Part shown: positions 1-7,009 of the stretch, piece after piece
Layout of the letters: each line of letters opens with the position of its first letter
How positions within the stretch are numbered: position 1 is the stretch's first letter
Source of the DNA: SIG575 sp045595725
GTDB taxonomy: Bacteria > Bacillota > Clostridia > Oscillospirales > Acutalibacteraceae
DNA length: 21,393 bases
Direction of reading: 5' to 3'
NCBI GenBank assembly: GCA_045595725.1
Contig: JAZOAY010000153.1
Coordinates: 1 to 21,393, forward strand
Made by a program: the position numbers and the translations under genes
The notes under the pieces: model-generated
Database searches by the model: none
What the model was told of the DNA's origin: nothing
What the model saw: only the letters and a program-made list of their open reading frames with translations

Positions 1-709
1 AATCCTGAGCAATGTTGATGTCGCTCGGTAATCCTTGTCCTTTTGACATATATACACAAAGAAGAACAACGCCCATGAATTTCTGTCCGTCCTGTGCACC
101 GTGCATAAATGCCATTGAAGCTGCACCCACAATCTGTGCACCTCTGAAAAAGGGCTCGGTTTTGGGTCTGTCAGCGTTATAGAAAATTTTTGTAACAAGT
201 TTACAGACAATCCATCCAAGAGCAAAGCCAAGTATTACGGAAATGAAAATACCGTAAATAACTTTCACCCATTCCTGACCGTTTACGCTTTTGAAACTTC
301 CCTGAAGTGCGATTGCACTACCTGTAAGACCTGCGATAAGAGCATGGCTTTCACTCGTAGGAATACCAAATAACCATGCAAGCGTTGCCCAAAGTACAAT
401 CGCAAACAGCGCAGCACTCAGTGCGATAATTGCAAGGTCCGGGTCTGAGCCGAAATCAACCATTTTGGTGATTGTTTCAGCAACGGTGGAATTTATAAGT
501 GTCATAATAAAAACACCAAGGAAATTGAACACCGCTGCCATAAGTATTGCCGCACGTGGAGACATGCATCTTGTAACAACACAAGTAGCAATGGCATTAG
601 GTGCATCTGTCCAGCCGTTTACCAGAATAACACCCAAAGTAAGTGCCACAGCAATAAAGAGTAGCGGATTGGCTGTCATCTGAGACCAGAATTCTAAAAT
701 TGAAGCCAT
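1..709 (-). CDS. pit: PiT-family inorganic phosphate transporter (3' end outside window)
   Basis: About 236 N-terminal codons of a polytopic membrane protein that belongs to the PiT family (phosphate uptake driven by a cation gradient). Seen directly: several hydrophobic segments; the first PiT signature near residues 31-39 (NGWTDAPNA, in place of the usual GANDxxN); the segment GIPTSESHALIAG around residues 115-127, typical of Firmicute PiT proteins; and near the truncated end FMHGAQDGQK, the counterpart of the second PiT signature. ATG codons occur at 715 and 709. I prefer 709 because AAAGGA lies about 9 nt upstream of it but only 3 nt from the other. PiT genes often pair with a PhoU-like DUF47 gene, but the flank where it could lie is not visible. 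The family call is firm; the cation coupled is not readable. Confidence 0.93.
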   Translation of the reverse strand, partial: MASILEFWSQMTANPLLFIAVALTLGVILVNGWTDAPNAIATCVVTRCMSPRAAILMAAVFNFLGVFIMTLINSTVAETITKMVDFGSDPDLAIIALSAALFAIVLWATLAWLFGIPTSESHALIAGLTGSAIALQGSFKSVNGQEWVKVIYGIFISVILGFALGWIVCKLVTKIFYNADRPKTEPFFRGAQIVGAASMAFMHGAQDGQKFMGVVLLCVYMSKGQGLPSDINIAQD

Positions 710-762
710 AGACATGATTCCTTTCATTTCGCGTGATTTTTGTTGCGAAAGAGTTCGATACT

Positions 763-791
763 ATTTTATATATTCAGACAATTTTTGTCAA
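763..791 (-). promoter_or_regulatory. Sigma-A promoter of the phosphate transporter gene
   Basis: On the minus strand TTGACA (786-791) is followed after exactly 17 bp by TAAAAT (763-768), giving a start point near 755 and a leader of roughly 45 nt. This matches the housekeeping consensus almost perfectly. I see no Pho-box-like direct repeats around it. Confidence 0.85.
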
Positions 792-852
792 TGTGTTTTA
801 TAAATTTATTTGCATAAAAATACATAAATATCTGATTTTATTAATGGCGGAA

Positions 853-877
853 TCCTGAGTGAACAGATGATTCAGGA
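853..877 (-). terminator. Weak inverted repeat after the 886-2226 gene
   Basis: TCCTGA and TCAGGA form 6-bp arms around a 13-nt loop just past the stop codon of the upstream minus-strand gene. No run of T follows, so intrinsic termination is doubtful. It may only be an mRNA 3' end structure. Confidence 0.25.
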
Positions 878-885
878 AAGTATGT

Positions 886-2226
886 TTATTTACAGTATTG
901 GTCAAAATTTTCATAGGTGAAACTGTAACTGAGTTCACTGGGAGTTAAGTTCTGAGGCATTTTTGATAATTGATATTCATATTCTTCCTTAGTAACTTCC
1001 ACATCATTTATTTTGTACATCAGCGGATCGCCTGAGGCAGCATTTGAAAATGCACTCAATATTTTTTCGGCAGAGCCATTGCTGTTTATTTTATAGTAAG
1101 CTTCCGAAACACGTCCCTGGGTGTAATATCCGCTGAATATAACAGAACCTTTTTCAACATAAGAAACGTAACCCATGCTGCCGTATTTTCCGAGGTCAAC
1201 GACTTTGCCGTTTTTATATGTGGCAATCATTACCTGTGCCGCATTGTAAGTTCCTTCGGAAATAAGAAGTTCGGGGATGTCATCTGAGTCAATATAGGCG
1301 AAACTGAAATACATGTCATCCACAAGCCAATACTGTTCGCTACCTGCAACTTCATCATAAACAGATTTCAGATATTTATTATATGCTGTTTTCCAGCTTT
1401 CCGACTGTTGCTGTACGGAATTCTGCGAAGTTGAAGTAATCTCGCTGAATTTATAAAGTGACCAATAGCGTTTTTCGTTATAAGAACACAATTCAGCTGT
1501 TACTTTGTAATTGTACACCGTCGGGTATTCATCACCCATGCAGTAGTAATCGCATTTAATAATAATTTCATAAAGGTTATCTTTTATTTGAGTGCTTTTT
1601 GTTACTGAAAGTTCGTAGAAATCTCCGCCGCTGGGAATAAGGCCGACATAATAATTGCCGTCTTTATAATAAGCCCAGTCATTTTTGTAATTATGGTCAG
1701 GAGTGAGATTGAATACATTGCTTATAATCCAGTCCATACTTTTTCCGGGGAAAACAAAATAACTGCTGAACCCTTTTCCTATTGTGAATCTGCCCAAAGG
1801 ATCGCCGTATTCATAAATCTCTTTGTAATCATTGAAAAAATTTCTGTATACCGCTGATGTGAAATGACTGCACATCAGCGAAGTGAATGCAGTTTCTTTT
1901 GCGTCAGATGATTTGTAATCATATTCATCTGTGTAGTTCATAAAATCTGCGAGAAAATCTGTAAGTATTTTAAAATCTGAGTCAGTTGCTTTAAGATTTT
2001 TATTAGTTTTTTTTGTGCTTTTTTCTGTAGTTTCTTTTGTGACTTTTTCTTCTGTTATATTATCTTTTGAATCGGTAATTTCCTGAGTTGTGATTTCTTC
2101 GTTTACAGGTTTATCTGTGTTTTCATCTTTTGATGTGAATTTAAAAATACAGAATACGATTGCGATAATTGCCAATACAGCAACAACGAGGGCAATTATT
2201 TTTTGCGTAGATGTAAGTTTTGACAT
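886..2226 (-). CDS. Single-pass membrane-anchored extracellular protein, function unknown
   Basis: A 446-residue protein I do not recognise as a named family. Residues 9-29 are one strongly hydrophobic segment (KIIALVVAVLAIIAIVF), read as an uncleaved signal anchor. The Cys at 26 is not in a convincing lipobox. Residues 31-80 are a Lys/Glu/Thr-rich low-complexity linker, as in cell-wall-spanning stalks. Two globular parts follow, about 81-275 and 285-446, separated by a Gln/Ser stretch. The second holds YIDSDDIPELLISEG, a motif recurring in uncharacterised exported proteins of Ruminococcus-like bacteria. The ATG has AAGGAGA 7-8 nt upstream. It begins 18 nt after the rhamnosidase stop codon, so both are probably one transcript; that suggests, without proving, a surface role linked to rhamnosylated substrates. 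Confidence 0.7.
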   Translation of the reverse strand: MSKLTSTQKIIALVVAVLAIIAIVFCIFKFTSKDENTDKPVNEEITTQEITDSKDNITEEKVTKETTEKSTKKTNKNLKATDSDFKILTDFLADFMNYTDEYDYKSSDAKETAFTSLMCSHFTSAVYRNFFNDYKEIYEYGDPLGRFTIGKGFSSYFVFPGKSMDWIISNVFNLTPDHNYKNDWAYYKDGNYYVGLIPSGGDFYELSVTKSTQIKDNLYEIIIKCDYYCMGDEYPTVYNYKVTAELCSYNEKRYWSLYKFSEITSTSQNSVQQQSESWKTAYNKYLKSVYDEVAGSEQYWLVDDMYFSFAYIDSDDIPELLISEGTYNAAQVMIATYKNGKVVDLGKYGSMGYVSYVEKGSVIFSGYYTQGRVSEAYYKINSNGSAEKILSAFSNAASGDPLMYKINDVEVTKEEYEYQLSKMPQNLTPSELSYSFTYENFDQYCK

Positions 2227-2244
2227 GATAAATTCTCCTTATAT

Positions 2245-4374
2245 TCAGATTTTTTTGAAAACGTTTTTTCCGGAATTTAATTTTGTTTCTTCACCGTTTA
2301 ATCTTAAAACGGCATTTACTTTTTCTGGAAGAGTTATTTTAATTTCTTTTTCGTCATATTCTACTGAAATTTCACCCCTGATAGTGGTTATTTTTCCTTT
2401 TGCATGGGCAATTTCTTTCATACATTCGGGAGAAATTGTTACGTTCTCGTAGGCAACAGAATTTTTTGCCTGACGGATGCCGAGAATATACTCAAAAAGA
2501 TATCTTGTAACTGCACCGAACATTGGATGACATTGTGAACGGACTCCGTTCCAGTATTCAAGAATTGTTGTAGCACCGTTCTGCATCTGATTGTAATAGG
2601 AAATTTCTTCTTCAGAAGTAAGGAGCATACAAGCAAGATCGGCTCTGTTTTTCTCAAAAAGAACACGTGTTGCAATGTCTGTTCCGAAAATTCCCGTATC
2701 GTACATTTTTCTGTTGCAATATTTCTTTACCATATTCTGAAAGGTGCGTTCATCTCCGAGTTTAAGGTCAACGGCAAAGGCGTTTGCACCTTGTTCGTTA
2801 TTGGCGAAATCTCCAGTTTCTTTTGAGAAATATGTGCTGATAATTGCTTTTTTCTTGTTTTCAATACGCTGTATTATTTCCTCTGTGTATGTATTGACGC
2901 CGATGATTTCAGCGATTTCAAGGAAATATCCCATTGATTTGATGTAAAAGTAAGTATTTACAAAAGGCTCGGGAATTGCATTTGCGGAGAGTTTATTAAG
3001 CCTGTTCTGTTCCGGTACACACCAGTCGCCAAGGCACCATACGCCGGGCAGATCTGATGTGACAAGGTCGTTTTCGCTGTGACTTTCAAGGTAGGAGAAC
3101 CATTTGTACATACGAGGGAAAGTGTCTTTGAAGATTTCTTTTTCTCCGTAAGCTTTATAATACATATAAGGTACAACTACAATTGCGCAACCCCATCCTC
3201 CGGGACCGCCCCCTGATTGAACAAATGGTGCGGTATATTGTATGTGACCTGTTTTTTCATCCTGACAGTCGCAGATGTCACCAATCCATTTTCTGTAGAA
3301 TTTCTGTGCATCAAGCTGCATCATTGCAGCGGCACACGTAAGCTGTCCGTCACCTGTGTAACCGCGTCTTTCCGTGTGAGGACAGTCGGAGGGGATGCCT
3401 GCATGCATGTTTGCAAGCTGAGTTCTGATATATGCTTTGTAGAGCCAGTTGAGAGTTTCGTTACTGCACTCAAAAGAAGATGTTACATCAACATCGCTGT
3501 GAGTTACATGACATTCCACTACCTCGGCATCACCGATAACTTCAAAATATCTGAAACAAAGCCATGTGAACTGAGGAAAGAGAAGTCTTTCTTCACCGTC
3601 GGTGATATAATTGGTGTGCTGGTTGTAAATGTGTTCTTCGTCAAGATTGCCGTCTTTATCGAGAAGTTCGCTGTATCTGACTCTGATTTCACCTGCATTT
3701 TTGCTTTTCAGAACAGGGTATCCCGCAAAAACTTCACCGGCATCATAAATGTTATTGCCGAGATATTTCGGCTTGATAATACGTGTAACTTTATCGGCAG
3801 GGCAATCCTGAATAAGGAAGTTCGTATCAGGAGTTTCCTGAATTTCAACTTTTTTCCATTCTGAAACTTCAGTATAATCGTGAGTTTCGCCATGTATAAC
3901 ATCAGCTTCTTTGACAAAACTTTCTCTCATTTCTTCTGTACCGTCTGAGAAAAGAGTTGTTGTGTTTCCGATTTCATCTGTAATGTCAATTCTCCAACAG
4001 ATTTTTGAAATTCCGTAATCGTATTCTTCGTAAAATCCTGAACCCAACATGAAAAGGATTTTGTTTTTGCCTTCTGAAATGTAGTCAGTAATATCATAAA
4101 CCGGGCAATAAAGTCTGTGACGGAATTCTTCATTAAAGGGATGATCGCCGTATTCCATATTGTATCTTTTTTCAAAATCTGTATTCAGAGGCTGAAAAAG
4201 GTCATCACTTACTTTTCTGCCGTTTATATAAAGTCTGAATGTGCCCATGCAACCTATGGTGATGGTTGCTCTTTCTTTTTTATTTAAATTAATTTCCGAC
4301 ATAATATCAACGGGTAAGCCTTTTTTTCCGGAACCTATCCATTTGCACATGTGTAAATCAGCTTTTTTAAACAT
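2245..4374 (-). CDS. Alpha-L-rhamnosidase, glycoside hydrolase family 78
   Basis: A 709-residue enzyme predicted to remove terminal alpha-L-rhamnose from plant glycosides or rhamnose-containing polysaccharides. The family signature SDCPHTERRGYTGD places acidic residues at D330, E335 and D342; spacings of +5 and +12 equal those of the sugar-binding/catalytic acids D567, E572 and D579 of the Bacillus sp. GL1 enzyme. Near the C-terminus TTILEYWNG gives E606, followed by SQCHPMFG, the usual second active-site block. N-terminal beta-rich domains (about 1-300) precede the (alpha/alpha)6 barrel. No signal peptide, so probably cytoplasmic, acting on imported oligosaccharides. The reading frame extends five codons further to a GTG at 4389, but GGAGG lies inside that extension, 8 nt before the ATG at 4374, so the ATG is the start. 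First gene of a two-gene unit. Confidence 0.93.
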   Translation of the reverse strand: MFKKADLHMCKWIGSGKKGLPVDIMSEINLNKKERATITIGCMGTFRLYINGRKVSDDLFQPLNTDFEKRYNMEYGDHPFNEEFRHRLYCPVYDITDYISEGKNKILFMLGSGFYEEYDYGISKICWRIDITDEIGNTTTLFSDGTEEMRESFVKEADVIHGETHDYTEVSEWKKVEIQETPDTNFLIQDCPADKVTRIIKPKYLGNNIYDAGEVFAGYPVLKSKNAGEIRVRYSELLDKDGNLDEEHIYNQHTNYITDGEERLLFPQFTWLCFRYFEVIGDAEVVECHVTHSDVDVTSSFECSNETLNWLYKAYIRTQLANMHAGIPSDCPHTERRGYTGDGQLTCAAAMMQLDAQKFYRKWIGDICDCQDEKTGHIQYTAPFVQSGGGPGGWGCAIVVVPYMYYKAYGEKEIFKDTFPRMYKWFSYLESHSENDLVTSDLPGVWCLGDWCVPEQNRLNKLSANAIPEPFVNTYFYIKSMGYFLEIAEIIGVNTYTEEIIQRIENKKKAIISTYFSKETGDFANNEQGANAFAVDLKLGDERTFQNMVKKYCNRKMYDTGIFGTDIATRVLFEKNRADLACMLLTSEEEISYYNQMQNGATTILEYWNGVRSQCHPMFGAVTRYLFEYILGIRQAKNSVAYENVTISPECMKEIAHAKGKITTIRGEISVEYDEKEIKITLPEKVNAVLRLNGEETKLNSGKNVFKKI

Positions 4375-4397
4375 TGAGAACACCTCCACTGATTTTA

Positions 4398-4426
4398 TTT
4401 ATACCACATTTACATGGTATAATCAA
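4398..4426 (-). promoter_or_regulatory. Sigma-A promoter of the rhamnosidase unit
   Basis: TTGATT (4421-4426) and TATAAA (4398-4403) on the minus strand are separated by 17 bp and lie just upstream of the GGAGG of the GH78 gene. The transcription start would fall near 4391, giving a short leader. The spacer and the -10 are covered by the palindrome at 4399-4422. Confidence 0.72.
4399..4422. promoter_or_regulatory. 24-bp interrupted palindrome over the rhamnosidase promoter (candidate operator)
   Basis: Perfect 8-bp arms TTATACCA and TGGTATAA flank an 8-nt centre. The element spans the -10 hexamer, the whole spacer and two bases of the -35 hexamer. This is the classic position for a dimeric repressor of a sugar-utilisation gene. 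No regulator gene is adjacent, so the cognate protein is unknown. Confidence 0.55.
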
Positions 4427-4428
4427 GG

Positions 4429-4469
4429 AAAAAAATCCGCAACAAAAAAATTTCGCTACGGATTTTTTT
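4429..4469 (-). terminator. Rho-independent terminator after the DUF1874-like gene
   Basis: The plus-strand arm AAAAAAATCCG (4429-4439) pairs with CGGATTTTTTT (4459-4469). Read on the minus strand, the hairpin follows the stop codon at 4505 and ends in seven T. The symmetry would let it act in both directions, but no plus-strand gene ends here. Confidence 0.7.
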
Positions 4470-4504
4470 TATTAAATAGGAGGATATAGTAAATGGTCTT
4501 ATGT

Positions 4505-4888
4505 TTATTTAACTCTCATGAGATGCTGGCAGTAAGCATATACGTTCTGGATTTTTTTAGCTTCAACTCCGTCATCGGCCTGAATAACAGGGTTTGAAGC
4601 AGAGGGTGTGCGGTAAAGTTTGAAAACAATTGCCTGCTGTCCCGGACGCATATTTCTGATGTGTTTGTATTCAAAGTCACGTTTCTCAATACCGAGCTGT
4701 TCAAACATTACTGATTCAATATCGGGGTTTGAAAAGCATTTGAGGTATTCTTTTTCATCAAAAATTTCAAGCAACATTTTTGTTTCTTCAAATGACATAT
4801 TGGAGCATTTGAATTCGCCTTCGTTGATTACTGAAATCATACTGCTGTTATCAAGCAGCAAGAGTGGTAAATTGTTGTTAACGTCCAT
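4505..4888 (-). CDS. DUF1874 / YddF-like small protein (STIV B116-like fold)
   Basis: A 127-residue soluble protein. The layout N-S at the start, GEFKCSNMSFEETKMLLE, a central segment ending in LGIE, then MRPGQQAIVFKLYRTP resembles the YddF/DUF1874 family, whose recurring pattern is G-x-F, S-x-E-E-A-x-x-L-L and G-Q-x-A-[LV]-x-F-K-L-x-x-R. Known members include YddF of the B. subtilis element ICEBs1 and B116 of an archaeal virus; the biochemical role is unknown. It is slightly longer than typical members, with an extra tail of about 20 residues. AGGGGG lies 7 nt before the ATG. It forms its own unit between the gap terminator and its own terminator. No integrase, phage or conjugation gene is nearby, so it is either a domesticated element gene or a chromosomal branch of the family. 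Confidence 0.62.
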   Translation of the reverse strand: MDVNNNLPLLLLDNSSMISVINEGEFKCSNMSFEETKMLLEIFDEKEYLKCFSNPDIESVMFEQLGIEKRDFEYKHIRNMRPGQQAIVFKLYRTPSASNPVIQADDGVEAKKIQNVYAYCQHLMRVK

Positions 4889-4925
4889 GACGGAACCCCC
4901 TTCGGTTTCATAATATTTATATTAA

Positions 4926-4947
4926 AGGTAATTTGTTTTAATTACCT
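4926..4947. repeat. 22-bp inverted repeat in the leader of the DUF1874-like gene
   Basis: Perfect 8-bp arms AGGTAATT and AATTACCT flank a 6-nt centre. With the extended -10 at 4961-4969, the repeat lies at about +7 to +28, a common operator position; as RNA it would be a leader hairpin. Not T-tailed, so not an attenuator by itself. Confidence 0.5.
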
Positions 4948-4960
4948 CTGTTGTGATTTT

Positions 4961-4969
4961 ATTTTAGCA
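4961..4969 (-). promoter_or_regulatory. Extended -10 promoter of the DUF1874-like gene
   Basis: On the minus strand TGC-TAAAAT (extended -10; hexamer 4961-4966). The -35 position carries no good hexamer, which fits an extended -10 promoter helped by an activator. The palindrome at 4988-5002 ends about 19 bp further upstream. Confidence 0.4.
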
Positions 4970-4987
4970 TTGTCAGAAACATTTTTC

Positions 4988-5002
4988 TGTGACTAAGTCA
5001 CA
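4988..5002. promoter_or_regulatory. TGTGACT-A-AGTCACA palindrome (Crp/Fnr-like site candidate)
   Basis: Perfect 7-bp arms around one base. The outer halves TGTGA and TCACA equal the Crp/Fnr half-sites but are separated by 5 bp rather than the usual 6. It lies between the gap terminator and the extended -10 promoter of the next gene. It could instead be a secondary terminator hairpin. Confidence 0.35.
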
Positions 5003-5035
5003 AAAAAATATCCCCCGAAACAAAGTTCAGGGGAT
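5002..5035 (-). terminator. Rho-independent terminator of gap
   Basis: On the minus strand ATCCCCTGAA and TTTCGGGGGAT pair across a short loop and are followed by ATTTTTTT. It lies about 20 nt after the gap stop codon. Confidence 0.88.
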
Positions 5036-5057
5036 ACACTTATAAAATCAAGTTAAA

Positions 5058-6095
5058 TTATGCAAGTTCAGCGAAGTACTTGATTGTTCTAACCATCTGG
5101 CTTGTGTATGAGTTTTCGTTGTCATACCATGAAACAACCTGTACCTGGAATGTGTCGTCATCAATCTTAGCAACCATTGTCTGTGTTGCATCGAAGAGTG
5201 AACCGTAACGCATACCGATTACGTCTGAAGAAACGATGGGTTCTTCGTTGTAACCGAATGAATCGTTAGCAGCAGCTTTCATAGCAGCGTTGATGCCTTC
5301 AACTGTAACGTCACTGCCTTTAACAACAGCAACGAGGATTGTTGTTGAACCTGTGGGTGTGGGAACTCTCTGTGCAGAACCGATGAGTTTGCCGTTGAGT
5401 TCGGGGATAACAAGGCCGATAGCTTTAGCAGCACCTGTTGAGTTGGGAACGATGTTAGCAGCACCTGCACGTGCACGGCGGAAATCGCCTTTTCTGTGGG
5501 GACCGTCAGGGATCATCTGATCGCCTGTGTAAGCGTGAACTGTTGTCATGATACCGCTCTGGATAGCTGCATAGTCGTTAAGAGCTTTAGCCATGGGAGC
5601 AAGGCAGTTTGTTGTGCAAGAAGCAGCAGAAATGATCTGGTCTTCAGCTGTAAGGATGCCTTCGTTTACGCTGTAAACAACTGTTTTTGTTTCTTTATCA
5701 GCGGGAGCAGAAATAACAACTTTCTTAGCACCTGCGTTGATGTGAGCCATTGATTTTTCTTTTGTGCAGTAGAAACCTGTGCATTCAAGAACAACGTCTA
5801 CACCGATTTCGCCCCAGGGAAGGTTGTTAGCGTCTGCTTCTTTGTAGATTGTAAGAGTTTTGCCGTCAACTGTGATTGTGCCTGCTTCGTCATCAGCAAC
5901 AACTGAGTGAAGGTTTTCACCGATAGCACCACAGTAACCACCCTGAGCTGTGTCGTACTTGAGAAGAGTAGCGAGCATTGAGGGTTTTGTAAGGTCGTTG
6001 ATAGCTACTACTTCGTAACCTTCAGCGCCGAACATCTGACGGAATGCGAGACGGCCGATTCTGCCGAATCCGTTAATTGCAACTTTAACTGACAT
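5058..6095 (-). CDS. gap: Glyceraldehyde-3-phosphate dehydrogenase, type I (NAD)
   Basis: A 345-residue glycolytic enzyme converting glyceraldehyde-3-phosphate, NAD+ and phosphate to 1,3-bisphosphoglycerate in the cytoplasm. The N-terminal Rossmann motif is INGFGRIGR. D34 in VVAINDL is the residue that favours NAD over NADP. The active site SCTTNCLAP gives the nucleophile C160, with the partner H187 in TTVHAYTGDQ. The phosphate-binding block TGAAKAIG and the C-terminal SWYDNENSYTSQM are intact. The residue two before the catalytic Cys is Ala where most homologues have Asn (SAASC rather than SNASC). The frame opens at a TTG at 6110, but GGAGG lies 8 nt before the ATG at 6095, which is the start. 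Monocistronic, with clear promoter and terminator; codon use looks more selected than in neighbouring genes, as expected for high expression. Confidence 0.98.
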   Translation of the reverse strand: MSVKVAINGFGRIGRLAFRQMFGAEGYEVVAINDLTKPSMLATLLKYDTAQGGYCGAIGENLHSVVADDEAGTITVDGKTLTIYKEADANNLPWGEIGVDVVLECTGFYCTKEKSMAHINAGAKKVVISAPADKETKTVVYSVNEGILTAEDQIISAASCTTNCLAPMAKALNDYAAIQSGIMTTVHAYTGDQMIPDGPHRKGDFRRARAGAANIVPNSTGAAKAIGLVIPELNGKLIGSAQRVPTPTGSTTILVAVVKGSDVTVEGINAAMKAAANDSFGYNEEPIVSSDVIGMRYGSLFDATQTMVAKIDDDTFQVQVVSWYDNENSYTSQMVRTIKYFAELA

Positions 6096-6139
6096 TTTGA
6101 TTACCTCCAAAAAAGTAATTATTATTTTTTTACTCTCTT

Positions 6140-6168
6140 ATTTTAGCCCTTTTTTATCAAATATGCAA
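6140..6168 (-). promoter_or_regulatory. Sigma-A promoter of gap
   Basis: TTGCAT (6163-6168) and TAAAAT (6140-6145) on the minus strand are separated by 17 bp, placing the start about 35 nt before the ATG. No hairpin terminator is visible between lexA and this promoter, so some read-through from lexA is possible. Confidence 0.75.
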
Positions 6169-6250
6169 CTGTTTTGTTATAAATTTAACTAATTTTGTCA
6201 GTGTGTACAAATTTAGTAAATTTTGGTTAAATTGATAGGTAAATATGACA

Positions 6251-6844
6251 TCAATAGTATCTGAGAAGAGCAACAACTTTGCCGAGAATAGCAACTTCTG
6301 TGCAGATAATCGGTTCAAAAGCATCGTTCTCGGGTTGAAGACGGAAATGACCGTTTTCTTTGAAAAATCTCTTTACCGTTGCTTCGTCTTCAATGAGGGC
6401 AACTACAATTTCCCCGTCACGTGCTGTAGGAGTTCTTTCAACGAAGATGATATCTCCGTCGTGTATGCCTGCGTTTATCATACTTTCACCTTTTACGTGC
6501 AAAGCGAAAAGCGGTTTGTCTTTTGAAATATAACCTGAATAGGGGACATAGCTTTCAATCTGTTCCACAGCAAGAATGGGCATACCTGCAGTAACTGTAC
6601 CAAGCAGAGGTACATGAGTTACGTTTTCAGCCTGACCGCAGATTCTGATTGAACGTTTGAGCATAGGGTCACGTTCTATGTAACCGCATTCTTCAAGAAT
6701 GTCAAGATTTGTCTGTACAGAGGAGGTGGATTTAAGCCCTACTGCAGCACATATTTCGCGTACAGAGGGAGGTGCAGAACCCATCTGTGAACGTTCAACG
6801 AGAAACTCGTAAATCTTTTTCTGGGTTGAATTTATAGCCTTCAT
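6251..6844 (-). CDS. lexA: LexA, SOS-response repressor / self-cleaving S24 peptidase
   Basis: A 197-residue repressor of DNA-damage genes that cleaves itself when RecA filaments form. The N-terminal winged helix (1-68) has the recognition-helix segment VGLKSTSSVQTNLDIL. The autocleavage site is A87-G88 within GTVTAGMPI. The catalytic dyad is S121 (KGESMINAG) and K158 (EATVKRF). Length and all key residues are normal. The ATG is preceded by GGAAAGGA, about 8-13 nt upstream. An SOS box abuts its own -35, showing autoregulation. The divergent SpoIIQ-like gene lies within about 170 bp, so the same box could affect that promoter too. Confidence 0.98.
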   Translation of the reverse strand: MKAINSTQKKIYEFLVERSQMGSAPPSVREICAAVGLKSTSSVQTNLDILEECGYIERDPMLKRSIRICGQAENVTHVPLLGTVTAGMPILAVEQIESYVPYSGYISKDKPLFALHVKGESMINAGIHDGDIIFVERTPTARDGEIVVALIEDEATVKRFFKENGHFRLQPENDAFEPIICTEVAILGKVVALLRYY

Positions 6845-6882
6845 ACTCTGTTTCCTTTCCGTAATTTTAGTTTTACATGGGT

Positions 6883-6911
6883 ATTATAACACATTAAAAT
6901 GAAAAAAGCAA
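6883..6911 (-). promoter_or_regulatory. Sigma-A promoter of lexA
   Basis: TTGCTT (6906-6911) and TATAAT (6883-6888) are separated by 17 bp on the minus strand. The -10 also carries the TGn extension (TGT). This strong promoter is consistent with one held down by LexA. Confidence 0.85.
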
Positions 6912-6921
6912 ACATTTGTTC
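6910..6921. promoter_or_regulatory. SOS box (LexA operator)
   Basis: GAACAAATGTTT on the minus strand matches the Gram-positive LexA consensus GAAC-R-N-R-Y-GTTY at every position. It overlaps the upstream edge of the lexA -35 by two bases. Confidence 0.88.
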
Positions 6922-7009
6922 AGATTTTTTGAAAAAATTTTTTGCTGTATAAATTTTGTTATGCGGGACCAAAATAAATCTGACAGAAAAAAAGGAAGGA
7001 ACATTTATA

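Noticed and set aside
2145..2200. Lipoprotein signal in the 886-2226 product (Cys at residue 26)
   Set aside because: The residues before the Cys (IVF) do not fit a lipobox and the hydrophobic stretch continues past it, so a signal anchor is more likely.
2645..2690. GAACACGTGTTG resembling an SOS box
   Set aside because: It departs from the consensus at the last half-site base and lies inside the rhamnosidase coding region, away from any promoter.
3217..3864. 215-codon plus-strand open frame
   Set aside because: It lies wholly antisense to the GH78 gene, has no ribosome site, and its Cys/Val/Phe-rich composition is that of a shadow frame.
4478..4597. Plus-strand AGGAGG followed 9 nt later by an ATG (4493) opening a 34-codon frame
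   Set aside because: The ribosome site is perfect, but the frame is antisense to the end of the DUF1874-like gene, there is no promoter, and it begins right after a terminator. Probably chance.
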